Positions 8,653-18,637 are shown, counted from the stretch's first letter. The stretch: DNA of 37,677 bases from Chloroflexota bacterium (GCA_002707835.1 PANZ01000011.1:1-37677); one strand, 5' to 3'. The notes: generated by a model from the sequence alone, not told the origin. Program-made: numbers and translations.

Positions 8653-9312
8653 CTACGAGTTGGTGGTTTCCTCCGCAGAAGTATCGACCTGTAACCCATC
8701 ACCTAGAGATTGGTCCGACTCCAACGCAACATCGGCGTTTAGATCTACTTCAGATTGCTCATCAGTAGTTACTTCAGATATATCAGATGCTTCAGAAGTA
8801 TCAAACTCAGATTCAGAATTCTGATTCCGAAGTTCTTCAATTGCAGCTTCAACACCTTGCGGGGCTTCAGCATCAACAACAACTACTTCCAAATCCGGTA
8901 AAACAGTGCGTGATAACCGGACAGGCACTTTATATATACCAACGCTCCTAATCACCTCAGGTAGCAATACACGACGTCTGTCTAGTTCTTCGCCAAGAAT
9001 CTCCCCAGCCTTCTCGGCGATGTCTGCACTGGTGACTGAACCATACAAACGTCCTTGCTCTCCAACGCGAACTTCAATGATGAGCAATTTGCCTTCGAGC
9101 TTGCCAACAAGCTCTTTAGCATGCTCGTCTTGAATTCGTTGCCTTTCTTCCTCGATTTCACGTAGCTTTTCAGCACGTGCGAGAATTTCAGGAGTTGCCG
9201 GAGCCGCAAGGCCCTTGGGCAACAAATAATTCCTAGCATAACCTGGGCGAACAGTTTTCACCTCACCCATACTACCGGAACCTTCAACGGTTTCCAAAAA
9301 CACGACTTTCAC
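8653..9312 (-). CDS. rplI: 50S ribosomal protein L9 with long acidic C-terminal tail
   Basis: GTG at 9312 with AAAGG SD: (V/M)KVVFLETVEGSGSMGEVKTVRPGYARNYLLPKGLAAPAT...; tail SESEFDTSEASDISEVTTDEQSEVDLNADVALESDQ.... The ORF track extends to 9378. Confidence 0.95.
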   Translation of the reverse strand: MKVVFLETVEGSGSMGEVKTVRPGYARNYLLPKGLAAPATPEILARAEKLREIEEERQRIQDEHAKELVGKLEGKLLIIEVRVGEQGRLYGSVTSADIAEKAGEILGEELDRRRVLLPEVIRSVGIYKVPVRLSRTVLPDLEVVVVDAEAPQGVEAAIEELRNQNSESEFDTSEASDISEVTTDEQSEVDLNADVALESDQSLGDGLQVDTSAEETTNS

Positions 9313-9572
9313 GTCAAATGACCTTTCATCGTGTCGGAGCCGGACTAACACTATTATCAGTGAATAGACACGATCCAACTATTGAGTTATCAAGAAAGCG
9401 ATCCACAGCTTATCAGTAACTATGAAAAATTTACTAAAATCTTCCACTATTACACAAATTTACGTGGACAACTTTGATCTACCAATGCTTGATTAAAACT
9501 TTGCCAGAGTAGATGTACATTCCCCGCTTGCACAAACAACTAACAACTACTCACTAATACTAGAGATTCCAT

Positions 9573-9592
9573 TATAGAACACATGTTCTATA
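9573..9592. promoter_or_regulatory. Near-perfect 20-bp palindrome resembling a GAAC-N4-GTTC LexA box
   Basis: TATAGAACAC|ATGTTCTATA, one mismatch at the centre; core GAACACATGTTC fits GAACRNRYGTTY of the B. subtilis-type LexA/DinR box. About 260 nt upstream of the rplI start. Confidence 0.4.
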
Positions 9593-9664
9593 TGTCAAGT
9601 ATCCCCACTACTGCATTCAGTTCACCACAAGAATTCAATTCAATCAAACCAATTTTGTTGCAAT

Positions 9665-11869
9665 TTAAGAGTCTAACAATCTATGGAGGCCTTCTTCGTA
9701 TTCTTCACGCATCTCACTGATAGACAAATCAATCGGTCCCAATTGAAATCTCTCACCATGTGCTCGACCAATAACTGAAAACAGGATGTTCGAATCTTGC
9801 AACATTTTTTCCAAGAATGACAGCGAATCTTGCGAATCAGTTGCAATTATAAATCTAGATTGAGCTTCACCAAATAAACTAGCATCGACCCTAGACCCAC
9901 AATCAATCTGTCCTGCTTCTAAACCCAAGGATGCAGCAAGAGCCATTTCTCCCAATGCAATAGCAATACCACCCTCAGAACAATCATGAGCAGCAGTAAG
10001 TAATTTTGCTTTATGTGCATCCAAAATAAATTTTTGGACTTTGACTTCATAATCTAAGTCAATAAAAGGCTTTCCTGCTGTAAATCCTAGTTTTTGTGTG
10101 GCATATTCTGATCCTGATAGTGATTCAATACCCTGCGCCAAATCTGCCCCAATCAAGATAAGAATGTTGTTCTCTCTAGGGGCAATAGTAAGTGAATCTT
10201 CCGAACTATCACTAACTCCCAACATGCCAATGGAAGGAGTAGGCAATATTTGGCCTACTGGTGTCTCATTATATAGAGATGCATTACCCGAAACGACAGG
10301 CGTACCTAATTTACGGCAAGCATCAGAAATACCCAATACAGCTTGTTCCAACTGATAAGCGACTGAAGGTTTTTCTGGATTGCCGAAATTCAAACAATCT
10401 GTAACTGCAACTGGACGAGACCCAGTTGCCACTATGTTACGAGCTGCTTCAGCAACTGCAATTGAAGAACCTACTCGAGGTTCAAGAGCTACCAAACGCG
10501 CATTACAATCTGTGGTCACAGCAATACCTTGCTTAAGACCTTTTATTCTTAAAACAGCAGCGTCACCACCAGGCAAGACCACAGTATTATTCAGGACTTG
10601 ATGATCGTATTGTCTGTAAATCATTTGCCTACTTGTAATATTTGAATTGCCCAGAAGATTGAGCAATTCCACCCCGGGGTTTTTCACATCAGGAATTACA
10701 CTCAAATCTTGATTATGTAAATCATCCAATTCTGAAGGACGCATAGTGTTTGGAGAATACATGGGAGGATCTGTAGGTATAGCGACAGGCATTCGTGCAA
10801 CTACCTCTTTGCCTTCACGAATTGTGACATGTTCATCATCTGTTACATAACCGATTACATCGGCACGAATTTCCCATCGACGAAACAAATGAATAACATC
10901 ATCCAAGTGTTCTTTTTTAGGAATTACTAACATACGTTCTTGAGACTCAGAAAGCATGACTTCATATGCTGTCATCTTTTCTTCTCTTCGCGGAACTAAT
11001 GTGACATCAATATCAATTCCAGTACCCGCACGAGAAGCAGCCTCGATTGCACTTGACGTAAGTCCAGCTGCACCTAAATCTTGCAATCCAACTATCCAAT
11101 CATTATGTTCTTCGGCTAATTCAACACAAGCTTCAAGTAAGAGTTTTTCTAAAAATGGATTCCCTACCTGAACTGCAGGACGCATCTCTTCAGCATTTTC
11201 ATCCAATTCAACAGATGCAAATGTTGCTCCATGGATTCCATCACGACCCGTGTCTGCTCCAACTAACAGCAATGGATTCCCTGGGCCAGAAGCACTTGCA
11301 GAAAGTAAATTTTCTACTCGACCTATACCCACACACATTGCATTAACTAATGGATTACCTGAATAACTTTTATCAAATTGCACTTCACCACCAACAGTTG
11401 GGACTCCAATACAATTTCCATACCCACCAATGCCAGAAACCACACCATTAAATAAGTATTTATTATTGCGATCATCAAGTGGGCCAAAGCGTAATGAATC
11501 CAACAACGCTATAGGCCTCATCCCCATCGCAAATATATCGCGCAATATCCCACCTACGCCGGTAGCGGCACCCTGGTATGGTTCAATGGCTGATGGATGA
11601 TTATGCGACTCCATTTTGAACACTGCACACCATCCATCTCCAAGATCAATAGCACCAGCATTCTCTTCACCTGTTTTTGTCAATATCGTTTCACCTTCAG
11701 TCGGAAAATGATGAAACAAGGGCTTCGAGTGTTTATACCCACAATGTTCAGACCAAAGGGCACCGACTATCCCTACCTCTAATTCATTAGGTTCACGATT
11801 AAGCATATCCACCAGACGATCATATTCATCTCTGGTCATTGCAACTTTTTGAAGCAGTTCAAAATCCAT
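9665..11869 (-). CDS. purL: Phosphoribosylformylglycinamidine synthase subunit PurL
   Basis: LWSEHCGYKHSKPLF, KMESHNHPSAIEPYQGAATGVGGILRDIFAMGMRPIA, DCLNFGNPEKP; 734-aa small PurL type. Confidence 0.98.
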   Translation of the reverse strand: MDFELLQKVAMTRDEYDRLVDMLNREPNELEVGIVGALWSEHCGYKHSKPLFHHFPTEGETILTKTGEENAGAIDLGDGWCAVFKMESHNHPSAIEPYQGAATGVGGILRDIFAMGMRPIALLDSLRFGPLDDRNNKYLFNGVVSGIGGYGNCIGVPTVGGEVQFDKSYSGNPLVNAMCVGIGRVENLLSASASGPGNPLLLVGADTGRDGIHGATFASVELDENAEEMRPAVQVGNPFLEKLLLEACVELAEEHNDWIVGLQDLGAAGLTSSAIEAASRAGTGIDIDVTLVPRREEKMTAYEVMLSESQERMLVIPKKEHLDDVIHLFRRWEIRADVIGYVTDDEHVTIREGKEVVARMPVAIPTDPPMYSPNTMRPSELDDLHNQDLSVIPDVKNPGVELLNLLGNSNITSRQMIYRQYDHQVLNNTVVLPGGDAAVLRIKGLKQGIAVTTDCNARLVALEPRVGSSIAVAEAARNIVATGSRPVAVTDCLNFGNPEKPSVAYQLEQAVLGISDACRKLGTPVVSGNASLYNETPVGQILPTPSIGMLGVSDSSEDSLTIAPRENNILILIGADLAQGIESLSGSEYATQKLGFTAGKPFIDLDYEVKVQKFILDAHKAKLLTAAHDCSEGGIAIALGEMALAASLGLEAGQIDCGSRVDASLFGEAQSRFIIATDSQDSLSFLEKMLQDSNILFSVIGRAHGERFQLGPIDLSISEMREEYEEGLHRLLDS

Positions 11870-11908
11870 TTAACCTAACATCCTGAGTAATACAATTATA
11901 TAATGTCC

Positions 11909-12595
11909 CTACAAATACTCTTCTAAAAGTGATAGCCAGATTTGATTGCCATCCTCACTGCCAAGTAACTGCTCACAGGCCCTCTCTGGATGAGGCATCA
12001 TACCTAAAACATTACCTCCATTATTTATAATTCCAGCAATATTTCGGGAGGAACCATTCGGATTCGAACTTTGGTTAACCTCACCCATTGCGCTAGAATA
12101 TCGAAAGGCAATACGATCTTGTTCTTCTAGCAAATTCAAGGTTCTCTCATCAGCATAGTAATTACCTTCTCCATGAGATATTGGTATCTGCAATGCATAG
12201 TTAGAACTTATATTTTTTGTAAATGGAGAATCACTACCAGGTAATAAGTATGTATCTTCACATCGAAATTGTAATGACTTATTGCGAACAAGGGCACCTG
12301 GTAAAAGTCCTGACTCACAAAGTATTTGAAAGCCATTGCAAATACCAATCACCAAACCTCCCTTTGCAGCATGCGATCGGACGCCTTCGATAACAGGTGA
12401 AAATTGAGCAATAGCACCACATCGCAGATAATCTCCATACGAGAATCCCCCAGGGAGTACTACAAGCTCATCCTTAGCAAAGGATGATTCGCGATGCCAG
12501 ACCTTTCTTACATCTATCCCAATATTCTGCAATGCCCAAGTACAGTCACCATCACTCCATGTCCCGGGAAAAACGACTACTGCTGCTTTCATCAT
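11909..12595 (-). CDS. purQ: Phosphoribosylformylglycinamidine synthase subunit PurQ
   Basis: VVVFPGTWSDGD, VLPGGFSYGDYLRCGAIAQFSPV, GICNGFQILCESGLLPGAL, MMPHPERACE. Confidence 0.97.
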   Translation of the reverse strand: MMKAAVVVFPGTWSDGDCTWALQNIGIDVRKVWHRESSFAKDELVVLPGGFSYGDYLRCGAIAQFSPVIEGVRSHAAKGGLVIGICNGFQILCESGLLPGALVRNKSLQFRCEDTYLLPGSDSPFTKNISSNYALQIPISHGEGNYYADERTLNLLEEQDRIAFRYSSAMGEVNQSSNPNGSSRNIAGIINNGGNVLGMMPHPERACEQLLGSEDGNQIWLSLLEEYL

Positions 12596-12604
12596 GTCAC
12601 TCGC

Positions 12605-14770
12605 TCACTCTGAATTTTTGTTATTTCTACCTCTAGCTTCAAGTTCTTGCACTGACGGTTCTGGATATTCAACACGCGGATGATAGACAGCCTCCAAAGT
12701 ACTAATATAACTTTCACGCACAATACTCAGATCAGATAACGAAATAGGTGACTCCTCAAATTCATTTTCATCAATACGTTCTCTAAAGGCCTCAATAACG
12801 ATTTCTCTAATTTTAGCAGAACTGCGATCACTACTCGCTCTTGTAGCTGCTTCACAACTGTCAGCAAGCATAACCAGCACTACTTCACGCGACTGTGGTT
12901 TTGGCCCTGGATATCTAAATAGTGACTGATCTATATCGGAATTCAACTCTACAGCTCTCCTATAAAAATAAGCAACCAAGCGTGTACCATGATGCTGTTC
13001 AATAAACTGAATCAATACTTCAGGAAGACCATTACGCCTAGCTGTTTCCACCCCTCCTGTAACATGTTGCAAAATAACACGTGTGCTTTGAAGTGGATCT
13101 AACCCTTCGTGTGGACTTTCTTCATTAGCATTGTTTTCAGCAAAAAAGCTAGGAGAGCCTAACTTTCCGATATCGTGATAATAAGCTCCCACACGTGCTA
13201 GTAAAGAGTCAGCACCTATCCGATCCGCAGCTCTTTCTGCCAAATTTCCTACAAGAATAGAGTGTTGGAAAGTCCCCGGGGCTTCATCCTGTAATCGCCT
13301 TAAGAGTGGCCTGCTCAACTGAGCGAGCTCCATCAATTCAACACGTGTAATAATTCCAAATGGACGACTTAATAAAATAAATGCACCAACGACTAATAAC
13401 GCAGTTAGCAAACCACCTAGAAGTGAGGCTCCGGCAATCCAAATTAAATCTGTATAACCTTTATCAGGATCTATTAGCCAAAATGGCAGTATCCCCAGAA
13501 GAGAACCACCGCATGCTGCAAACCCTGCAGTTAAGAATCTTTGAATCCTATCTGCACGTGTGGCGATAAAAATTCCTGCTAACGAACTAACTATAGTTGC
13601 CGAAGCTAGCTGTGCAACTTGTAAAGGACTGGCAATTCCTAACATTTCAGATCCAGGAAGATAAACTTGTATAAAAACTACCACTACAGTAATCAATAGA
13701 GTAGCAATGATAGCTGTCGCTAAATCCAGTAAAACAGCTATTGCAATTGGTCCTGCTGCTAGAGGCAAAATATGTATTAAAAAATGCCTATCAACATCAG
13801 GCACAAAGAAAGGCAATGCGAGCTTTGCTATAACAATTGCCAACACATAAAGAAAACCAAATAAAAACATTTGGCGCAAACTTTGAACACCTGATGGCCG
13901 AAAAACAGTCAAATAGCCAGCAAAAATCAAACCATTGAAAATCGAAATGAGAGTTACAGCAATAACCTTAAAATAATCTATTCCTACCGGCATCAAACCT
14001 AGTTGATCTATTGCCTCCAATTCTTCCATAGCCAAAATCGAACCAGCTGCCACTATCAACTCGCCACGTGCAAAGTTTTGATACACAGTTTGAGTATTTG
14101 CTCTAACTTCATTACGAAGAGTTTCAGTTCTTTCTTCATCAATCTTTAAAGTAGGAACAACTAGAGGCGCAGCAACTTCTCTAACAATTAAAACGTGATC
14201 TGCTGTTAACAATGGTGATAAGAGTCCAGACAAACCATTTCTTGCATCCGATACTTCATCTTCACCTATCGCTTCAGCTAAAATTCTGCCTAATATATTC
14301 TTACTTTCATCTTGAAGAGCACGCCACTGGCTATCGTTAACTTCTACAATGGATGCAGCGACACGATTAGAAAGAATTACACCAGAAACATTACGAATTG
14401 CCGTTTCTTTTGCAGATGAAGAGAGCTGATCATCATTACGAATGCTGTCGATAGCTGTAAGGACTGTATCAAGTTTCAAGAGTTGATCGCCGCGAATATC
14501 AGTATCTAGCACTAATTGAGATGAGACTTCAGATGCACGTTCATCGCGAAGTTTCTCAGTAATCACTTCAGATGGATAACTTATTGTTTTTGAAGACCTT
14601 ATATCTTTGTCTACTACCATCCCAATTTCAAAAGAACCTACACCTGGAAAAACTGGAAAGAGGGTTATGAAAACCACAATTGCAATACAAAAAGAAAAGA
14701 AAATAACTCCGGCATCAGAATACGATTGTCGTAATTGCGGAATAAAGTTACGAGTGACGTATTGATTCAT
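12605..14770 (-). CDS. pgpH: 7TM-HD family phosphohydrolase (PgpH-like, putative c-di-AMP phosphodiesterase)
   Basis: Periplasmic 7TMR-HDED-like region, multiple TMs, then HSILVGNLAERAADRIGADSLLARVGAYYHDIGKLGSPSFFAEN...QFIEQHHGT. Confidence 0.9.
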   Translation of the reverse strand: MNQYVTRNFIPQLRQSYSDAGVIFFSFCIAIVVFITLFPVFPGVGSFEIGMVVDKDIRSSKTISYPSEVITEKLRDERASEVSSQLVLDTDIRGDQLLKLDTVLTAIDSIRNDDQLSSSAKETAIRNVSGVILSNRVAASIVEVNDSQWRALQDESKNILGRILAEAIGEDEVSDARNGLSGLLSPLLTADHVLIVREVAAPLVVPTLKIDEERTETLRNEVRANTQTVYQNFARGELIVAAGSILAMEELEAIDQLGLMPVGIDYFKVIAVTLISIFNGLIFAGYLTVFRPSGVQSLRQMFLFGFLYVLAIVIAKLALPFFVPDVDRHFLIHILPLAAGPIAIAVLLDLATAIIATLLITVVVVFIQVYLPGSEMLGIASPLQVAQLASATIVSSLAGIFIATRADRIQRFLTAGFAACGGSLLGILPFWLIDPDKGYTDLIWIAGASLLGGLLTALLVVGAFILLSRPFGIITRVELMELAQLSRPLLRRLQDEAPGTFQHSILVGNLAERAADRIGADSLLARVGAYYHDIGKLGSPSFFAENNANEESPHEGLDPLQSTRVILQHVTGGVETARRNGLPEVLIQFIEQHHGTRLVAYFYRRAVELNSDIDQSLFRYPGPKPQSREVVLVMLADSCEAATRASSDRSSAKIREIVIEAFRERIDENEFEESPISLSDLSIVRESYISTLEAVYHPRVEYPEPSVQELEARGRNNKNSE

Positions 14771-14800
14771 CTTGAAAATATTCCTAAAAACCTATTCAAT

Positions 14801-15256
14801 TTAGCTATTAAGTAGCTCGCGAACTATCTGGTTTGCAACTTTACCATCTGCACGACCTTCAAGCATCGGCATTAATTCACGCATAACTTGCCCTAAATCA
14901 CTTAGACTTCCAGCATTTACATTAGTGATAGCTTGTTCAGCAAAGGATTTAATTTCTTCTTCACTCAATTGTTGAGGGAGAAAAAGTTCAATAATTGCTA
15001 ATTCTGCTTTCTCTTTTTGTACAAGATCATCTCGATTGCCTTTCTGAAATTCATCAATCGATTCCCGTCGTTGCTTTGCTTCTTTCTGTAAGACCTTAAC
15101 AACTTCATCATCAGAAAGTTCTTGTCCCGACTGTATTCGTGCATTGCCGATTGATGAAATAACCATTCGAAGAGTATCACGCCGCACGACATCTCTAGAG
15201 CGAGTCGCATCTAATAAATCACTTCTTAAGGTTTCTTCTAATGAACTCATACTCAC
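14801..15256 (-). CDS. GatB/YqeY domain protein
   Basis: RDTLRMVISSIGNARIQ...LSDDEVVKVLQKEAKQRRESIDEFQKGNRDDLVQKEKAELAIIELFLPQQLSEEEI, a classic YqeY pattern. Confidence 0.95.
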   Translation of the reverse strand: MSMSSLEETLRSDLLDATRSRDVVRRDTLRMVISSIGNARIQSGQELSDDEVVKVLQKEAKQRRESIDEFQKGNRDDLVQKEKAELAIIELFLPQQLSEEEIKSFAEQAITNVNAGSLSDLGQVMRELMPMLEGRADGKVANQIVRELLNS

Positions 15257-15357
15257 TCCATTCTATAAATGACCATCAGGAAATAATAGCCACACTCACA
15301 AATTTTGTAGCTTAGAAGATTTTCTCATAATTGTTGGAAAAAATATTCAGAATAAGA

Positions 15358-15570
15358 TTAAATATAATCCCGACGCCTAGTCGCCTTTATCACCGCTTTT
15401 CGAAGCTTACGGCGACGAGCTGCCTCTTTCTTTTTTCTACGCTCTGAAGGTTTTTCATAGAACTCATGTCGCCGAGCAGCAGTAAGAATGCCCTCAGATT
15501 GAACACGTTTGTTAAATCTTCTAAGAGCAGCATCCAATGACTCTGAATCATTAAGTTTTACTTCAGCCAC
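15358..15570 (-). CDS. rpsU: 30S ribosomal protein S21
   Basis: GTG at 15570 with GGAAGG SD: (V/M)[58 protein letters not shown]. Confidence 0.95.
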   Translation of the reverse strand: MAEVKLNDSESLDAALRRFNKRVQSEGILTAARRHEFYEKPSERRKKKEAARRRKLRKAVIKATRRRDYI

Positions 15571-15644
15571 AATAAACCTTCCGCATATCATCAATTCAAT
15601 ACTTACAGAACGACGAGGGTAAAATATCTGACCTTATAGGTCAA

Positions 15645-15788
15645 TTAGTCAGCAGAAGGAAGAACCTTAGGTTGTAACTCTTCCATGTCACGACCATCAA
15701 CATTAAGTTGGCATTCACCAGGTTTAATGCAAAGTACCTCAATCCCTGTTTCGTCATCTTTATATCGTTTACCTAAAGCAACAGACAT
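15645..15788 (-). CDS. 47-aa desulforedoxin-like paralogue lacking the canonical metal-binding cysteines
   Basis: Hand translation: MSVALGKRYKDDETGIEVLCIKPGECQLNVDGRDMEELQPKVLPSAD*; SD GGGAG. Aligns with the neighbouring 15803-15922 protein; not in the ORF track (under 60 aa). Confidence 0.7.
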   Translation of the reverse strand: MSVALGKRYKDDETGIEVLCIKPGECQLNVDGRDMEELQPKVLPSAD

Positions 15789-15802
15789 AACTATCTCCCG
15801 AC

Positions 15803-15922
15803 CTATAATTGTTCAAGTGGAGAGTCGCCACAACGAAGATCTCCATCATCCGAACCACGCGTAACAATAAATTCAGCTCCACAATCAGCGCACTTATAAC
15901 GTTTCCCAGTTACAGCTGCCAT
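15803..15922 (-). CDS. 39-aa desulforedoxin/rubredoxin-like small metalloprotein
   Basis: Hand translation: MAAVTGKRYKCADCGAEFIVTRGSDDGDLRCGDSPLEQL*; SD GGGAGGG; YKCxxCG...RCGD resembles the desulforedoxin / desulfoferrodoxin N-terminal domain. Confidence 0.75.
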   Translation of the reverse strand: MAAVTGKRYKCADCGAEFIVTRGSDDGDLRCGDSPLEQL

Positions 15923-15973
15923 CTTCCCTCCCAAATACTAAAATCTAAATAGACAATATAAATTGGATGAACT

Positions 15974-16927
15974 CTATGGTTCAACAGTTTTTAACCAAGT
16001 CACAATCGACTTAACTTCATCATCTGTCAGTACAGGACCTCCGCCATAAGGCATCATAACGGTACCTGCACGACCATTATGCAATGTATCAATATAAATT
16101 TGATCTGGCTCTAACAAAGTACTCGGCAACAAAGCTGGTCCTAGAAGTCCTTCTCGATTAGGCCCATGACATGCTGCACATAATGTGAGAAAGTAATCAC
16201 CCACAGGTAACCCTTGGACTAAAGCACTTCCAGCATCACTTGATTCAGGGACCCCTGCCGTAGTTGAGCTTGAACTTGAAGAGGTCGCAGAATCTGAAGT
16301 ATCTTTACTTACAACGGCTGCCGCGAATGGATCTCTCTCTCTATACTCACGCGCAGTTAACGCATCATACTGCCCACAATTTTTCTGCGTTAGAGCAAGT
16401 CCTGTACCGTCAGATAAAATATCTTCTCTTGTTGCAGGTGGATTTTGGTGGCTATCATGGTCAAGTCCTTTTTCAACAACTAAATCAAATCTACCTTCTG
16501 TCATAAGTGTTACAAGATAACTAATCTGTTGATCTGAGAGAGGGCCGCCATATTTTTCTCCCCATGTAGGCATGATTGTACCTTTTCGACCACATTCAAG
16601 TGTAGTAGTAAGGAAACTTCGAATCCCCTGTGCAACTCCATCTGAAGTCGCTGGAATGCCATACTTGTTATCTTCTGCCAATACTAGAAATGCTGGATGA
16701 TTTAACTTTGGTGCTATCGCACCCTCTTCTGGACCTAAACCTTCAAGACCATGACAGTTACGACAATTATTAACAAAAATCTCCGCACCACGTTTAGAAA
16801 AAGTCTCAGTCTGGTGGTGTCGTGCAGTATCAGCACGATTGGGTTCATTAATTACATTAACAGCAAAAAATAATGCTACTAAAAACATCAGCCCAATCAT
16901 TACATTCACTTGCTTGCTAGTGTTCAT
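15974..16927 (-). CDS. Membrane-anchored diheme cytochrome c, probable bc-complex subunit
   Basis: N-terminal TM; two CxxCH motifs (CRNCHGLEGLGP, CAACHGPNREGLLGP) in two cytochrome c domains joined by a Ser-rich linker; follows Rieske/cytochrome b genes. Confidence 0.93.
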   Translation of the reverse strand: MNTSKQVNVMIGLMFLVALFFAVNVINEPNRADTARHHQTETFSKRGAEIFVNNCRNCHGLEGLGPEEGAIAPKLNHPAFLVLAEDNKYGIPATSDGVAQGIRSFLTTTLECGRKGTIMPTWGEKYGGPLSDQQISYLVTLMTEGRFDLVVEKGLDHDSHQNPPATREDILSDGTGLALTQKNCGQYDALTAREYRERDPFAAAVVSKDTSDSATSSSSSSTTAGVPESSDAGSALVQGLPVGDYFLTLCAACHGPNREGLLGPALLPSTLLEPDQIYIDTLHNGRAGTVMMPYGGGPVLTDDEVKSIVTWLKTVEP

Positions 16928-16982
16928 TCACTCACCATTTCAAGTATTACAAACCTTCTATTCATCAAACAAAAATCCGACC

Positions 16983-17675
16983 CTAAGATGGCAAAAGCGG
17001 ATGTTCTACCGCTCTATCTGGATTATCAGGACCACCTGGGGTTACTACACCCGTCTGTACGGTAATATTACCTGCATCATCTATATCAATTTGCATCGTA
17101 TCCATTGAACGCGGCGCCGGACCAAAAACACGAATCCCTGAACGAGTATAAGTCGAACCGTGGCAAGGACATTTAAACCAACCAACTTCTGAAGATATGT
17201 CTGCTGAAGCATTGGGACTCCATGGAACTGTACAACCTAAGTGTGGACATTTACGCCATAATGCGATCAATCCAGCAGCACCATCCGTTCCATTGTCTGC
17301 ACTATCACTCGGATCAAGATTGGCTATCCAAAATTGGCCTTCTTGATTCGCAATTGGTTTTCCGCCACGTGGATAGTCTGCAACATTACCGGCAGCTACT
17401 GGGCCTCCAAAACCCTTAACGTTACGAGGCCAAAAGAAATCTAAAAACAACCCAAGTGATCCGAGTACTGTAACTCCGAGGCCACTCCAAAAAGAAGCAC
17501 GTATAAAATTACGCCTCGAAACATCTTGTTCCATAGGAGCAGCCTGTGTAGCAGGAACTGTTTCTGGATCCGTTAATTCAGTACGGCGTGCAGCAACAGC
17601 TTCACGCCAAACAGTAGTCGGACTTGTAGGTTCCTCTACAGAATCAACTTCTGTTGTTTCAGTTTCGTTCGTCAT
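16983..17675 (-). CDS. Rieske iron-sulfur protein
   Basis: SRRNFIRASFW signal/TM; CPHLGCTVPW...FKCPCHGSTYTRSG Rieske cluster motifs. Confidence 0.96.
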   Translation of the reverse strand: MTNETETTEVDSVEEPTSPTTVWREAVAARRTELTDPETVPATQAAPMEQDVSRRNFIRASFWSGLGVTVLGSLGLFLDFFWPRNVKGFGGPVAAGNVADYPRGGKPIANQEGQFWIANLDPSDSADNGTDGAAGLIALWRKCPHLGCTVPWSPNASADISSEVGWFKCPCHGSTYTRSGIRVFGPAPRSMDTMQIDIDDAGNITVQTGVVTPGGPDNPDRAVEHPLLPS

Positions 17676-17719
17676 GCCATTCGCCCTTCCAATAGCAACT
17701 TGACACCTAACAATTCACA

Positions 17720-18637
17720 CTAACCGTGTGAGTAAATGGTATACGGTACTAATTCCAAGCCTTCACCTCGGAAAAAGGTTCCAATAATAGTAAGAATCAC
17801 AAAAACTGCGATAAACCCACTAAATTGCAAAATCATATGATCACGTTTTGTTTGAGCAAGTCCCACTTTCCAAGCAGCAATTGAAAGCAAAATGGGTAAC
17901 CCAATCATCGTAGATACTGGAATTATCTGCTCAACTATTACCTTCGCTACATTAATTTCTAAAGGAATCGCTGGTAAACCCAATAGATCCGTCCGTAATA
18001 CTTTCTCACCCAATGGAATACTCGTTAGTGCATCAGGCCAACTAAGCTCTGTCTCAATAGAACGCAAACTTTTTAAAAAAGCCAACGATTCAGGCCAACC
18101 ATTAAAAGATGGATCTAATTCACCACTAGATAGGAATTTACTCTTACCTGGGTTAGCCACCCACTCATAAAGACGTACATGCATTGATGCGTCATAAAAT
18201 ATCAAAAGTAACGTTCCGAAAAAGCCAACAATAGAACCCACAATTAAGTTTGCCCAAGCTCGAGGAGTGCTAAGCCATTCGCCTTGGCCATCACTTGAAG
18301 TATCAAAATAAGGAATTGCCCCTAAAGCAATTAGAGCAATGGTCGGCACAATAACACCAGCCAAGGCAGGATGCATATGCAGAAGTAGTTCTTGCAAATT
18401 CAAAAAGTACCATGGAGCTTTTGAAGGATTAGGAGTGATCGCAGGATTCGCTCGATCAAGCAACACTGCATCCACCAAAACCGACAATATTGCTAATGTA
18501 ATCGTAAACAGAACGGCGGCTATAAATTCAATAAAAACAAGATCAGGCCATACTAAAAGCTCTTCTTCACGAGCACGGCGCTGCCGTCCTCTAACAGCTC
18601 CTGAAACTGGTTGAGCTTGCTCAGAAACAGCCATCAA
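17720..18637 (-). CDS. Cytochrome b C-terminal domain protein (subunit IV-like)
   Basis: NPSKAPWYFLNLQELLLHMHPALAGVIVPTIAL, typical cytochrome b C-terminal/PetD motif; 5 or more hydrophobic helices. Confidence 0.93.
   Translation of the reverse strand: MMAVSEQAQPVSGAVRGRQRRAREEELLVWPDLVFIEFIAAVLFTITLAILSVLVDAVLLDRANPAITPNPSKAPWYFLNLQELLLHMHPALAGVIVPTIALIALGAIPYFDTSSDGQGEWLSTPRAWANLIVGSIVGFFGTLLLIFYDASMHVRLYEWVANPGKSKFLSSGELDPSFNGWPESLAFLKSLRSIETELSWPDALTSIPLGEKVLRTDLLGLPAIPLEINVAKVIVEQIIPVSTMIGLPILLSIAAWKVGLAQTKRDHMILQFSGFIAVFVILTIIGTFFRGEGLELVPYTIYSHG

Noticed and set aside
9380-9500. DnaA-box-like sequences near rplI (CGATCCACA, TTGTCCACG)
   Set aside because: Each differs from TTATCCACA at two positions and they do not form a cluster; not enough to call an origin.
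9450-9560. Short ORFs in the rplI upstream region (27 aa and 13 aa)
   Set aside because: No convincing SD or recognisable sequence.
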